Assembly: GCA_001298575.1 (NCBI GenBank)
Contig: LJCV01000285.1
Location: forward strand, 1 to 64,000
Direction of reading: 5' to 3'
Length of the DNA: 64,000 nucleotides
Source: Actinobacteria bacterium OK074
GTDB lineage: Bacteria > Actinomycetota > Actinomycetes > Streptomycetales > Streptomycetaceae
Positions 47,550 through 55,748 of this stretch are shown here, one piece after another. A program made the translations under genes and the position numbers. The notes under the pieces were generated by a model that ran no database searches, had not been told where the DNA came from, and worked only from the letters and a program-made list of their open reading frames with translations. Position 1 is the first letter of the stretch; the number at the start of each line of letters is the position of its first letter.

Positions 47550-47741
47550 ATGTTCTCCTACGAACTCCACAAGATCCGTTCCGCCGAACTCATCCGGGAG
47601 GCGGACGCGTACCGTCTGCGCCGGGCGGCCCTGCGCGCCCGCCGGGCGGCCGGGACGGCGGATACGGAACACGAAACCGAGAGCGGGGTGCCCGAGGACG
47701 ATCGCGGGCCGCGGAGGAGTTGGTTCGGGCGGGCTGCCTGA
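47550..47741 (+). CDS. Small Arg-rich hypothetical protein
   Basis: A 63-residue protein with an N-terminal MFSYELHKIRSAELIREA helix and many Arg residues (LRRAALRARRAAG). ATG at 47550 after a GAGGGACACG repeat. Soluble and basic; short proteins of this type with the MFSYELH start are common in Streptomyces. Function unknown. Confidence 0.7.
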   Translation: MFSYELHKIRSAELIREADAYRLRRAALRARRAAGTADTEHETESGVPEDDRGPRRSWFGRAA

Positions 47742-47920
47742 CGTAGGGCGACGGGGCGGGGCGGGGGCGTCTTGGGGTGCGGCCGTCCGGGCCCCCGGCA
47801 GCCCCGTCCCGACCAGGGCGCGCCCCCGTTTCGCGGTCGTGCCCGGGGCCGTCGGCCGGGGCCGCCCGGCGGGCTGTCGTGGGCGCGATATTCGGTGCCG
47901 GATTGTCAGTGGGGCGTGCG

Positions 47921-50900
47921 ATGCTCGGGATTGTGGAGACCAGGTCTGTGAGTCCCGTGTTCGTGGGGCGTGCCGTCGAGTTGGAGGTACTCGGTGACGC
48001 GCTGGGCCGGGCTGCCCGGGGCGAGCCGCAGGCGCTGCTGGTCGCGGGGGAGGCCGGGGTCGGCAAGACGCGGCTGGTCGAGGAGTTCGCGGCGCACGCC
48101 GAGCGCTGCGGTGCCGTCGTCGTCCTCGGCGGCTGTGTCGAGATCGGGGCGGACGGGCTGCCGTTCGCGCCCTTCTCCACCGCCCTGCGCGCCCTGCGGC
48201 GCCAGCTCCCCGAGGAGCTGGCCGAGGCCGCCGCCGGGCAGGAGGAGGAGCTGGCCCGGCTGCTGCCCGAGCTCGGCGAGGCCCGCCGCGGGCCCCGGGA
48301 CGACGAGGAGGGCACCGCCCGGCTCTTCGAACTCACCGCCCGCCTCCTGGAGCGGCTCGCCGCCGGCCGCACCCTCGTCCTCGCCCTGGAGGACCTGCAC
48401 TGGGCCGACGCCTCCACCCGCCACCTCCTCGCCTACCTGGTCCGCACCCTGCGCAGCGGCCGCCTGGTCGTCGTCGCCACCTACCGCTCGGACGACATCC
48501 ACCGCCGCCACCCGCTGCGCCCCCTCCTCGCCGAACTGGACCGGCTGCGCACCGTCCGCCGTCTCGAACTGGGCCGCTTCAGCCGCGCCGAGGTCGCCCG
48601 CCTGATCGCCGGGATCCTCGCCGCCGAACCCGACCCCGCCCAGGTCGACGAGATCTTCCGCCGCTCGGACGGCAACGCGTTCTTCGTCGAGGAACTCGCC
48701 GTCGCCACCCACGAGGGCTGCGCCACCGGCGGTCTCACCGACTCCCTGCGCGACCTCCTCCTGGTCCGCGTCGAAGGGCTGCCCGAGCGGGCCCAGAAGG
48801 TCGCCCGGATCGTCGCCGAGGGCGGCTCCACCGTCGAGTACCGGTTGCTCGCCGAGGTCGCCCAGCTCACCGAGGACGACCTCATCGAGGCCCTGCGCGC
48901 CGCAGTCGGCGCCAACATCCTGCTGCCCAGCCCGGACGGCGACGGCTTCCGCTTCCGGCACGCCCTGGTCCGCGAGGCGGTCGGGGACGACCTGCTGCCC
49001 GGCGAGCGCTCCCGCCTCAACCGCCGCTACGCCGAGGCCCTGGAGGCCGACCCCACCCTCGTACCGGCCGACGTCCGCGCCACCCGCCTGGCCAGCTACT
49101 GGTACCACGCGCACGACGCGGCCAAGGCCCTGCCCGCCGTCCTGGACGCCTCCGTCGAGGCCCGTCGCCGGCACGCCTACTCCGAGCAACTGCGGCTCCT
49201 GGAGCGGGCGATGGAGCTGTGGGACGCCGCCCCCGACGCCGTACGGGCGGAGCTGCGGCCGGTGGACTACGCCGAGGTGTATCCGCCGTGCGGCTGCGAC
49301 CCCGCCACCACCCCGCTGCGCTACCTCGACCTGATGGCGGAGGCCGCGGTCGCCGGACGGCTGTGCGGGGAGCGCGAGCGGGCCCTGACCATCACCAAGC
49401 GGGCGCTGCGCCTCCTGACGGACGAGCCCGATCCGCTGCGGGCCGCCTGGTTCTGGGCCCAGCGCTCCCGGCTGACGCAGAGCACGGCCCGCGGCGACGG
49501 CTGGGCGGAGCTGGCCCGCGCCCAGGAACTCGTCCGCGGCCTGCCGCCCTCCGAGGTGCATGCCGAGGTGCTCGGCGCCGCCGCGAGCTGGTCCATGCTG
49601 CGCTCGCCCGGCCCCGAGGCGATGTCGGCCGCCGAGCGGGCCGTGGAGTACGCGCGCATGGTCGGCGCCGACGACATCGAGCTGAACGCGCGCGTGACGC
49701 TCGGCGTGCTGACCGTCCAGTCCGGGGACGTCGAGGCCGGGCTCGCGGCGATGTACGAGGTCAGGGACCGTGTCGTCGCGCTGTCCGCCGCCGCCGTGGT
49801 CGGCCGCAGCCATGTGAACCTGCCGTCCAGCCTGGAGAGCGTCGGCCGCTCCCAGGAGGCCGTCACCGTCCTGCGCGAGGGCATCGAACTGGCCCGTGGG
49901 ATGGGCCTGTTGGAGTCCGAGGCGTGGGTGTGGGCCAACTTCGCCGAGTCGTACTTCTCCCTCGGCCGGTGGGAGGAGGCCGCGGTGGCCGCCGTCAACG
50001 CGCAGCGCACCGAGCGGGGCGCCAAACCGCGCGGCTGCGGCTCCGTGTACCTCGCCCGCCTCGCCCTCGCGCGCGGGGAGGTCGGCGAGGCCGCCGCCCA
50101 TCTCGCCGACGCCCGCACCGCGTACGGCACGCACGACCCGATGCCGCAGAACAACCTGCCCCTCGACGAGATCACCCTCACCGTCGCCGCCGAGGAGAAC
50201 CGCCTCGCCGACGCCCGCACCGTCCTCGGTGGCGTCCTGGACACCGGGTTCCGGCCCGGCACCCAGCGCTACGCCTGGCCGCTGCTGCGCGCCGCCGCCA
50301 CCGCCGAGGCGGACGCGCGCGGACTGCCCGCCGCCGAGCCGGGGCGCACCGCCGTCCTGGACCGCATCCGCACCGCCGTGAAGTCCCTCACCACGCACGT
50401 GCCGCTCTGGCAGGCGTACGAGCACTGGGTCCGCGCGGAACTGAAGCGGGCGGAGGGGCGGGACACCCCGGACGACTGGACGGCGGCGGTGAACGCCTTC
50501 GAGACGCTGGAACGGCCCTACGACCTCGCCCGTGTCCGGTACCGGCTGGCGGAGGCGCTGCTGGCGACGGGGGCCGGGCCGTCGCCTTCGGGCCCCGACC
50601 TCACAGCCGCCGCCGTCGTCGTGGACGGCGTCGACGACTTCCGCGACCGGGCCACCGAGCTGCTGCGGCTGGCCGGGGCCGCCGCCGGGCACCTCGGGGC
50701 CCGCCCGCTCACGGAGGCGGTCGACCGCCTCGCCGGACGGGCCCGCCTGGCCCTCTCCCGCGCCCCGGGCCGCACGCCCCTCACCCCGCCCGACCCGGCC
50801 GAGTCCCTGGGCCTGACCAGCCGCGAACGCGATGTCCTGCGCCTGGTCGCGGCCGGCCGCACCAACCGCCAGATAGCCGAGGAACTGTTCATCTCCCCGA

Positions 50901-51046
50901 AGACGGCCAGCGTCCACGTCTCCAACATCCTGGGCAAACTGGGGGTCGCGGGGCGGGGCGAGGCGGCGGCGGTGGCGCATCGGCTGGGGGTGTTCGGGCC
51001 GGGGGCCGCCGGGGAACGGCTCGCTGCGGGGATAATGACGAAGTAG
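47921..51046 (+). CDS. LuxR-family transcriptional regulator with AAA ATPase (LAL type)
   Basis: A 1041-residue regulator. Walker A GEAGVGKT is at about residues 43-50, Walker B in LVLALEDLHWAD. The middle is a long helical TPR-like region. The LuxR helix-turn-helix is at about residues 964-1030 (LTSRERDVLRLVAAGRTNRQ, IAEELFISPKTASVHVSNIL). Start ATG 47921; two GTG codons follow within 10 residues. Such large ATP-binding LuxR regulators act as activators, often of secondary metabolism or sugar use; the target is not evident. Directly followed by a RelE-like gene. Confidence 0.88.
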   Translation: MLGIVETRSVSPVFVGRAVELEVLGDALGRAARGEPQALLVAGEAGVGKTRLVEEFAAHAERCGAVVVLGGCVEIGADGLPFAPFSTALRALRRQLPEELAEAAAGQEEELARLLPELGEARRGPRDDEEGTARLFELTARLLERLAAGRTLVLALEDLHWADASTRHLLAYLVRTLRSGRLVVVATYRSDDIHRRHPLRPLLAELDRLRTVRRLELGRFSRAEVARLIAGILAAEPDPAQVDEIFRRSDGNAFFVEELAVATHEGCATGGLTDSLRDLLLVRVEGLPERAQKVARIVAEGGSTVEYRLLAEVAQLTEDDLIEALRAAVGANILLPSPDGDGFRFRHALVREAVGDDLLPGERSRLNRRYAEALEADPTLVPADVRATRLASYWYHAHDAAKALPAVLDASVEARRRHAYSEQLRLLERAMELWDAAPDAVRAELRPVDYAEVYPPCGCDPATTPLRYLDLMAEAAVAGRLCGERERALTITKRALRLLTDEPDPLRAAWFWAQRSRLTQSTARGDGWAELARAQELVRGLPPSEVHAEVLGAAASWSMLRSPGPEAMSAAERAVEYARMVGADDIELNARVTLGVLTVQSGDVEAGLAAMYEVRDRVVALSAAAVVGRSHVNLPSSLESVGRSQEAVTVLREGIELARGMGLLESEAWVWANFAESYFSLGRWEEAAVAAVNAQRTERGAKPRGCGSVYLARLALARGEVGEAAAHLADARTAYGTHDPMPQNNLPLDEITLTVAAEENRLADARTVLGGVLDTGFRPGTQRYAWPLLRAAATAEADARGLPAAEPGRTAVLDRIRTAVKSLTTHVPLWQAYEHWVRAELKRAEGRDTPDDWTAAVNAFETLERPYDLARVRYRLAEALLATGAGPSPSGPDLTAAAVVVDGVDDFRDRATELLRLAGAAAGHLGARPLTEAVDRLAGRARLALSRAPGRTPLTPPDPAESLGLTSRERDVLRLVAAGRTNRQIAEELFISPKTASVHVSNILGKLGVAGRGEAAAVAHRLGVFGPGAAGERLAAGIMTK

Positions 51047-51070
51047 GTCCCGATTACCGGAGACGCCGTT

Positions 51071-51331
51071 TTGTACCAGGTCGAGTTCACCGAACGTGCG
51101 GCAGCGCAGCGGGACGCCCTTCCCGAGAGTCGGCGCAAGCGGCTGGAGCGCGGACTGCTCAAGCTGGCCGAGGATCCGTTCACGCCGGTCTCCCAGGCGG
51201 TCAGCGGCGAGGACATCCGCGTCGTCTCCGTGGCCTCCGGACTGACGGTCGGCTACATGGTCCACCGGGCCTTCCTGATCCTGGTCTCCGTGGCGATCCT
51301 CGACCAGTCGTTGATCGACGACGACGCGTAA
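51071..51331 (+). CDS. RelE/ParE-like toxin-fold protein
   Basis: An 86-residue protein starting with TTG. It resembles the RelE/ParE toxin fold: VEFTERAAAQRDALPESRR, LAEDPFTPVSQAVSGE, IRVVSVASGLTVGYMVHRAF and ending in an acidic tail. RelE toxins cleave mRNA on the ribosome, ParE targets gyrase. No antitoxin gene is next to it (the LuxR gene ends 24 bp before; the next gene is unrelated), so it may be a non-toxic relative. Confidence 0.7.
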   Translation: MYQVEFTERAAAQRDALPESRRKRLERGLLKLAEDPFTPVSQAVSGEDIRVVSVASGLTVGYMVHRAFLILVSVAILDQSLIDDDA

Positions 51332-51367
51332 CCGCCCGCAGCCAGGCGGCCCGCTGGAAGGAGCGCG

Positions 51368-51694
51368 ATGTTCAACGCCTTCGAGGAACTGTTCTCGCCC
51401 GGCCGCAAGCACACCCGGGACGAGCAGAACCGCCTGGAACTGACCCGGGAGGACGTGGGGGACGGGGATCCCGGACGAGGGCCGATAGACCTGTCCTCGG
51501 GGAAGGTCGTCGTGCGGGCGCCTGTGGGCGAGGAGGGCGTGGCGGGGGAGTCGGCGGAGGAGGGGGAACCGGGGGAGGCTACGGCTGCCGTGGAGGCCGA
51601 TACGGGCGGCCCTGTCGAGGAGCCCACCGGCCTTGCCGAGTCCACCGGGTTCACCAGCCCTGCCGAGGCACCCGCCGACCCTTCTGCACCCTGA
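51368..51694 (+). CDS. DUF6191-like small protein
   Basis: A 108-residue protein. MFNAFEELFSPGRKHTRDEQ and GDPGRGPIDLSSGKVVVRAP match a small conserved actinobacterial family I recall as DUF6191; the second half is a Glu/Ala/Gly/Pro low-complexity tail. Function unknown. It follows the RelE-like gene by 36 bp on the same strand. Confidence 0.7.
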   Translation: MFNAFEELFSPGRKHTRDEQNRLELTREDVGDGDPGRGPIDLSSGKVVVRAPVGEEGVAGESAEEGEPGEATAAVEADTGGPVEEPTGLAESTGFTSPAEAPADPSAP

Positions 51695-51715
51695 GCGCGA
51701 GCCACCCCGCCCCGC

Positions 51716-52912
51716 CTACTCGACCTCCACCTCCAGGATCCGGTCGTCCCCCTGCTTCGGGTCCCCCCGGCCGTCCGTGTTGCTGGTGGTCAGCCACAGC
51801 TTGTTGCCGCCCGCTGCCAGGACCGTGCGCAGGCGGCCGTACTCGCCCTTCAGGAAGGACTGGGGGGCCGCCGCGGCCTTCGTGCCGTTCAGGGGGATGC
51901 GCCACAGGCGTTGGCCCTTGAGGCCGGCCATCCAGATCGTGCCGTTCACGTAGGCGATACCGCTGGGGGACGCGTCGTCGGTGTGCCACTGGGCGATCGG
52001 GTTCACGAACTTCGCGTCGGTGGACTTCCCCTCCGCGTCCGGCCAGCCGTAGTCGCCGCCCGGTTCGATCGCGTTCAGCTCGTCCCAGGTGTCCTGCCCG
52101 AACTCCGAGGCGAACAGCCGCTGTTTGTCGTCCCAGGCCAGGCCCTGCACGTTGCGGTGGCCGTAGGAGTACACCACCGAGTCGCCGAAGGGGTTGCCCG
52201 GCGCCGGGTCGCCCTCGGGAGTCATGCGCAGGATCTTGCCGCCGAGCGACTTCTTGTCCTGGGAGAGGTTCGACGTGCCCGATTCGCCCGTGCCCGCGTA
52301 CAGCATGCCGTCGGGGCCGAACGCGATCCGGCCGCCGTTGTGGATGTACCCCTTGGGGATACCCCTGAAGACCGTGTCGGGGGCGCCCAGTTGCTCGTCC
52401 GGGGGTTTCTCCGGGTCGTACAGCAGGCGGGCGATGCGGTTGTCGGAGTCGGTCGTGAAGTACGCGTAGACCATGTGGTCCGAGGCGTAGTCGGGGGACA
52501 GCGCGATGCCGAGAAGACCGCCCTCGCCGGAGGCGGAGACGCCCATGACCGTGCCCAGCACCGTCTTCTTGCCGGTCGTGCCGTCCACGCGCGTGATCGT
52601 GCCCTTGTCGCGGGAGGAGACCAGCAGGTCGCCGTCGGGGAGCGCGGCCAGGCCCCAGGGGGTGTTCAGGTTCTCGGTGAGGGTCCGGACGACCGTCACC
52701 GAGCCCTTCGCGGGCGGGGCCGCCTCGGTGGCCGTCCCGGAGGGGGACGCCCCCGACGTCGTACCCGCCGTACTGCCGGTCGCACCCGACCCACTAGCCG
52801 ACGCGTCCCTGCCGCCCAGGTCGACGGAGTTGCCGGAGCAGCCCGCCGTCACCAGGAGCGGGACGACGGCCAGGACGGCCACGGCGGTCCGGCGGCACAC
52901 GGTCAGCAGCAC
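51716..52912 (-). CDS. PQQ-dependent sugar dehydrogenase-like lipoprotein
   Basis: A 398-residue protein with lipobox VTAGC in the signal peptide (Cys near residue 25), a Gly/Ser/Thr linker and a six-bladed propeller of the glucose/sorbosone dehydrogenase family: NTPWGLAALPDGDLLVSSRD, EGGLLGIALSPDY, HNGGRIAFGPDGMLYAGTGE, SYGHRNVQGLAWD. Such proteins oxidise sugars with PQQ or may be only sugar-binding. Surface location expected. No PQQ synthesis gene is nearby. Confidence 0.9.
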   Translation of the reverse strand: MLLTVCRRTAVAVLAVVPLLVTAGCSGNSVDLGGRDASASGSGATGSTAGTTSGASPSGTATEAAPPAKGSVTVVRTLTENLNTPWGLAALPDGDLLVSSRDKGTITRVDGTTGKKTVLGTVMGVSASGEGGLLGIALSPDYASDHMVYAYFTTDSDNRIARLLYDPEKPPDEQLGAPDTVFRGIPKGYIHNGGRIAFGPDGMLYAGTGESGTSNLSQDKKSLGGKILRMTPEGDPAPGNPFGDSVVYSYGHRNVQGLAWDDKQRLFASEFGQDTWDELNAIEPGGDYGWPDAEGKSTDAKFVNPIAQWHTDDASPSGIAYVNGTIWMAGLKGQRLWRIPLNGTKAAAAPQSFLKGEYGRLRTVLAAGGNKLWLTTSNTDGRGDPKQGDDRILEVEVE

Positions 52913-53035
52913 GATCAGGTCCCTTCGACGTGGACGTGGCTACGCGTCCCCCACCCACCATGGTGCACACCCGCCGTTCCATTCCGCAGGGCCCCGCACG
53001 GTTCCGCCCGGCCCCGCGAGGCCGGCAGCCGTCCG

Positions 53036-54058
53036 TCACTCCCACGAACCCAACGCCTGCGGCAACCCCGTGATCTCTGCCAAGTCCCGCTCGGTCAGGC
53101 GTAGTCCGGCGGCAGCCGCGTTCTCGGCGGCCCAGCGTTCCCGTTTCGTGCCCGGGACCGGGACCACGTGGACGCCCCGGGACAGCACCCAGGCCAGCGC
53201 GGCCTGGGCCGGGGTGACCTGCTCGCCGTGGCGGGCGGCGACGCGGCGCAGGCCCGCCACGACCGGCTGGTTGGCCGCCATCATCTCCGCCGTGAACCGG
53301 GGGTGCCGGGCGCGCAGATCGTCCGGTTCGAAGCCCTCGCCCGGGGTGAGCGTCCCGCTCAGGAAGCCGTTGCCGAGCGGCATCGCGGCCAGGAACCCCA
53401 CCCCGCGCGCCACGCACCACGGCAGCAGCGCCGCGAGCGCCTCCCGCGACCACACCGACAGCTCGGCCTGCACCGCGCTCACCGGGAACACCTGCTGCAC
53501 GCGCTCCAGTTGGCGGATCGTGGCATCGTACAAACCGTTCCCGCCACCGTTCTCGGGCCCCGCCGCGGGGCGCCGGCCGCCCCGTACGCCCATCGCGCAC
53601 AGCCCCAACGACCGTACTTTTCCGGCCTGCACGAGGTCCGCCATCGCGCCCCAGGTCTCCTCGACGGGGACCTCGGGGTCGGCGCGGTGCAGCTGGTAGA
53701 GGTCGATGACGTCCGTCTGGAGGCGGCGCAGCGAGGCGTCACAGGCCCGTCTCACGTACCCGGGGCGGCCGTTGGTCACGATGTGCTGCTCGCCGACCAC
53801 CAGCCCGACCTTCGTCGACACGAACGCCTCGGCCCGCCGCTCCTTCAACACCCGCCCCACCAACAGCTCGTTGGTGAACGGCCCGTACATGTCGGCCGTG
53901 TCGAGCAGCGTCACCCCCGAATCCAGCGCCCGGTGCAGCGCCCGTAGCGACTCCTCCCCCCGCCGCCGCGAGGCCGAGTAGGCCCAGCTCATCGGCATGC
54001 ACCCGAGCCCCACGGCCCCCACCGAGAGCGCCCCCGCGCCGATCGTCCTGCGCTCCAC
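53036..54058 (-). CDS. Aldo/keto reductase
   Basis: A 340-residue NADPH-dependent oxidoreductase. The tetrad is visible: LLDTADMYGPFTNE (Asp, Tyr), STKVG (Lys), YQLHRAD (His). The GTG start at 54058 (MERRTIGAGALSVGAVGLGC) has CAGGGAGGGC upstream; longer versions would run antisense through the next gene. Substrate unknown. Divergent from the D-2-hydroxyacid dehydrogenase gene. Confidence 0.9.
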   Translation of the reverse strand: MERRTIGAGALSVGAVGLGCMPMSWAYSASRRRGEESLRALHRALDSGVTLLDTADMYGPFTNELLVGRVLKERRAEAFVSTKVGLVVGEQHIVTNGRPGYVRRACDASLRRLQTDVIDLYQLHRADPEVPVEETWGAMADLVQAGKVRSLGLCAMGVRGGRRPAAGPENGGGNGLYDATIRQLERVQQVFPVSAVQAELSVWSREALAALLPWCVARGVGFLAAMPLGNGFLSGTLTPGEGFEPDDLRARHPRFTAEMMAANQPVVAGLRRVAARHGEQVTPAQAALAWVLSRGVHVVPVPGTKRERWAAENAAAAGLRLTERDLAEITGLPQALGSWE

Positions 54059-54133
54059 CTGGCCGTGCCCTCCCTGTTTCCGGCCACCCAACCTAACCTT
54101 TCCACGGCGACCGGTTCGCATAGCCTCAAGGTC

Positions 54134-55144
54134 ATGAGCACAGGTGAGAACCCAGACATGACGAACGGGGCGGACGTGACGGGCGGGGACGTGTGGCTGC
54201 CGATCCCGCCGGAGGAGATCGACGGTCTGCCCGCGGGCCCCAACTACCTCTTCTGGAACGGCGACAAGGCCGCCGAGGATCCCGAACTCGCGGACTACCC
54301 GGGCGATCCCGCGCGCTGCGCCGTGTACGTCGTGCCGTACATGAAGCGCCAGCCCGTCAAGATCAAACCGCTGGCCGGAATGCGCGACCTCCGGGTGATC
54401 CAGACGCTCACCGCCGGGGTCGACGACATCACCGCCCAACTCGCCTCCGTGGCACCGGGGGTGCGCCTGTGCAACGCGCGCGGTGTGCACGAGGCCAGCA
54501 CCGCCGAACTCGCGCTCACCCTGACGCTGGCCTCGCTGCGCGGGGTCCCCGGCTTCGTGCGGGCGCAGGACCGGGGGCACTGGCAGGGCTCGTTCCACCC
54601 GGCGCTCGCCGACCGCAGCGTCCTGATCGTCGGCTACGGGCCCATCGGCAGCGCGGTCGAGGACCGGCTCGTACCGTTCGAGGTCGCGCGGGTGGCGCGC
54701 GTCGCGCGCTCCGCACGCGAGACCGCGCGCGGTCCCGTGCACCCGGTCACCGCCCTGCCCGAACTCCTGCCGGACGCCGACGTGGTGGTTCTCACCACAC
54801 CGCTCACCGAGCAGACCAAGGGCCTGGTGAACGCCGACTTCCTGGCCCGGATGAAGGACGGCGCCCTGCTCGTCAACGTGGCGCGCGGCGGCGTCGTCGA
54901 CACCGGGGCGCTGCTCGCCGAGCTGGAAACCGGCAGGATCACCGCGGCACTTGACGTCACCGATCCTGAACCCCTGCCCCCGGCCCACCCGTTGTGGCAG
55001 GCACCGGGCGTGCTGATCAGCCCGCACGTCGGCGGCCCCACCTCCGCGTTCTGGCCGCGCGCCCGCCGCCTGGTCGCCGACCAGCTCACCCGGTACGTCA
55101 ACGGGGAGCCGCTGCGCAACGTGGTGCTCACCACTGGTAGTTGA
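54134..55144 (+). CDS. D-isomer 2-hydroxyacid dehydrogenase
   Basis: A 336-residue NAD(P)-dependent enzyme. The nucleotide-binding loop is VGYGPIGSAV; catalytic residues are Arg in VNVARGGVVD, Glu in DVTDPEPLP and His in SPHVGGPT. ATG at 54134; an upstream in-frame ATG lies in the divergent promoter. It likely reduces a 2-oxoacid to the D-hydroxyacid. The exact substrate is not evident. Confidence 0.9.
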   Translation: MSTGENPDMTNGADVTGGDVWLPIPPEEIDGLPAGPNYLFWNGDKAAEDPELADYPGDPARCAVYVVPYMKRQPVKIKPLAGMRDLRVIQTLTAGVDDITAQLASVAPGVRLCNARGVHEASTAELALTLTLASLRGVPGFVRAQDRGHWQGSFHPALADRSVLIVGYGPIGSAVEDRLVPFEVARVARVARSARETARGPVHPVTALPELLPDADVVVLTTPLTEQTKGLVNADFLARMKDGALLVNVARGGVVDTGALLAELETGRITAALDVTDPEPLPPAHPLWQAPGVLISPHVGGPTSAFWPRARRLVADQLTRYVNGEPLRNVVLTTGS

Positions 55145-55356
55145 CGGCTTGAGCGGGTAACCGCACGACTACGTAATGCAGTAGGGAACCGAACCGGCGC
55201 ACAGGGAGGTGAAATGGCGCACAAAAGGCTTGGGGCGTACGGCCGATGCGCGGTTGGGCGTGGGGCGCACAACCGGCGCGAAATCGCCTCCGGCTCCGGT
55301 TCGCGCACCCTCCGCAGTTCCCCGAATGCGGCCTGTACCCGCATCGTTGCTGGTCG

Positions 55357-55369
55357 TTACGGAGCGTAG
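55357..55369. promoter_or_regulatory. Candidate BldD-like box
   Basis: TTACGGAGCGTAG matches seven of nine fixed positions of the BldD motif (TNACNC(A/T)GNGTNA). BldD is reported to control several c-di-GMP synthase genes in Streptomyces. Chance match is possible. Confidence 0.3.
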
Positions 55370-55376
55370 AGAAGCT

Positions 55377-55571
55377 ATGTCCCTGAGTGACGATCCTGGT
55401 GTATCGTCCCGACAGGGGCAGCGCCGCGCACCGTTCGGCGCCGGGGACGGAACTGTGAGACATGCGAGGGGGGCGACGGGCGATGCACGGCCTATGGACG
55501 AACGATCCGACGCGGCGGGTCCGCCGGCGACGACCCTGGCGCGCGGCAACGCGCAGAATCAGCCACGGTAG
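55377..55571 (+). CDS. Possible small protein (64 residues)
   Basis: Opens MSLSDDPGVSSRQGQRRAPF and is hydrophilic, with GGAGCG 10 nt upstream of the ATG. No family recognised and no hydrophobic segments. It may be a leader frame of the cdgC-like transcript or not expressed at all. Confidence 0.25.
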   Translation: MSLSDDPGVSSRQGQRRAPFGAGDGTVRHARGATGDARPMDERSDAAGPPATTLARGNAQNQPR

Positions 55572-55748
55572 TCACGCCGGACACACCACCCACCACGACC
55601 ACCACAACCCCATCCACCACGACAACAACCCATGCCACGACGGCCGTTGCGACGGCCGATACGGCAGCCAGTGCGAAGACGGCCGCACCGGCCGGGAGCG
55701 ACCGCGTACACCACGCGGGCCGATCGCCGAGCGGACCGGGTGGGACCG

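Larger units (their letters stand above)
55145..55748. other. 604-bp region upstream of the cdgC-like gene
   Basis: Contains the candidate BldD-like box (55357-55369), a low-confidence small frame (55377-55571), and a His/Thr-rich repetitive tract from about 55572 to 55640. Promoters for the cdgC-like gene should lie here. Otherwise I see no gene or RNA element. Confidence 0.5.
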
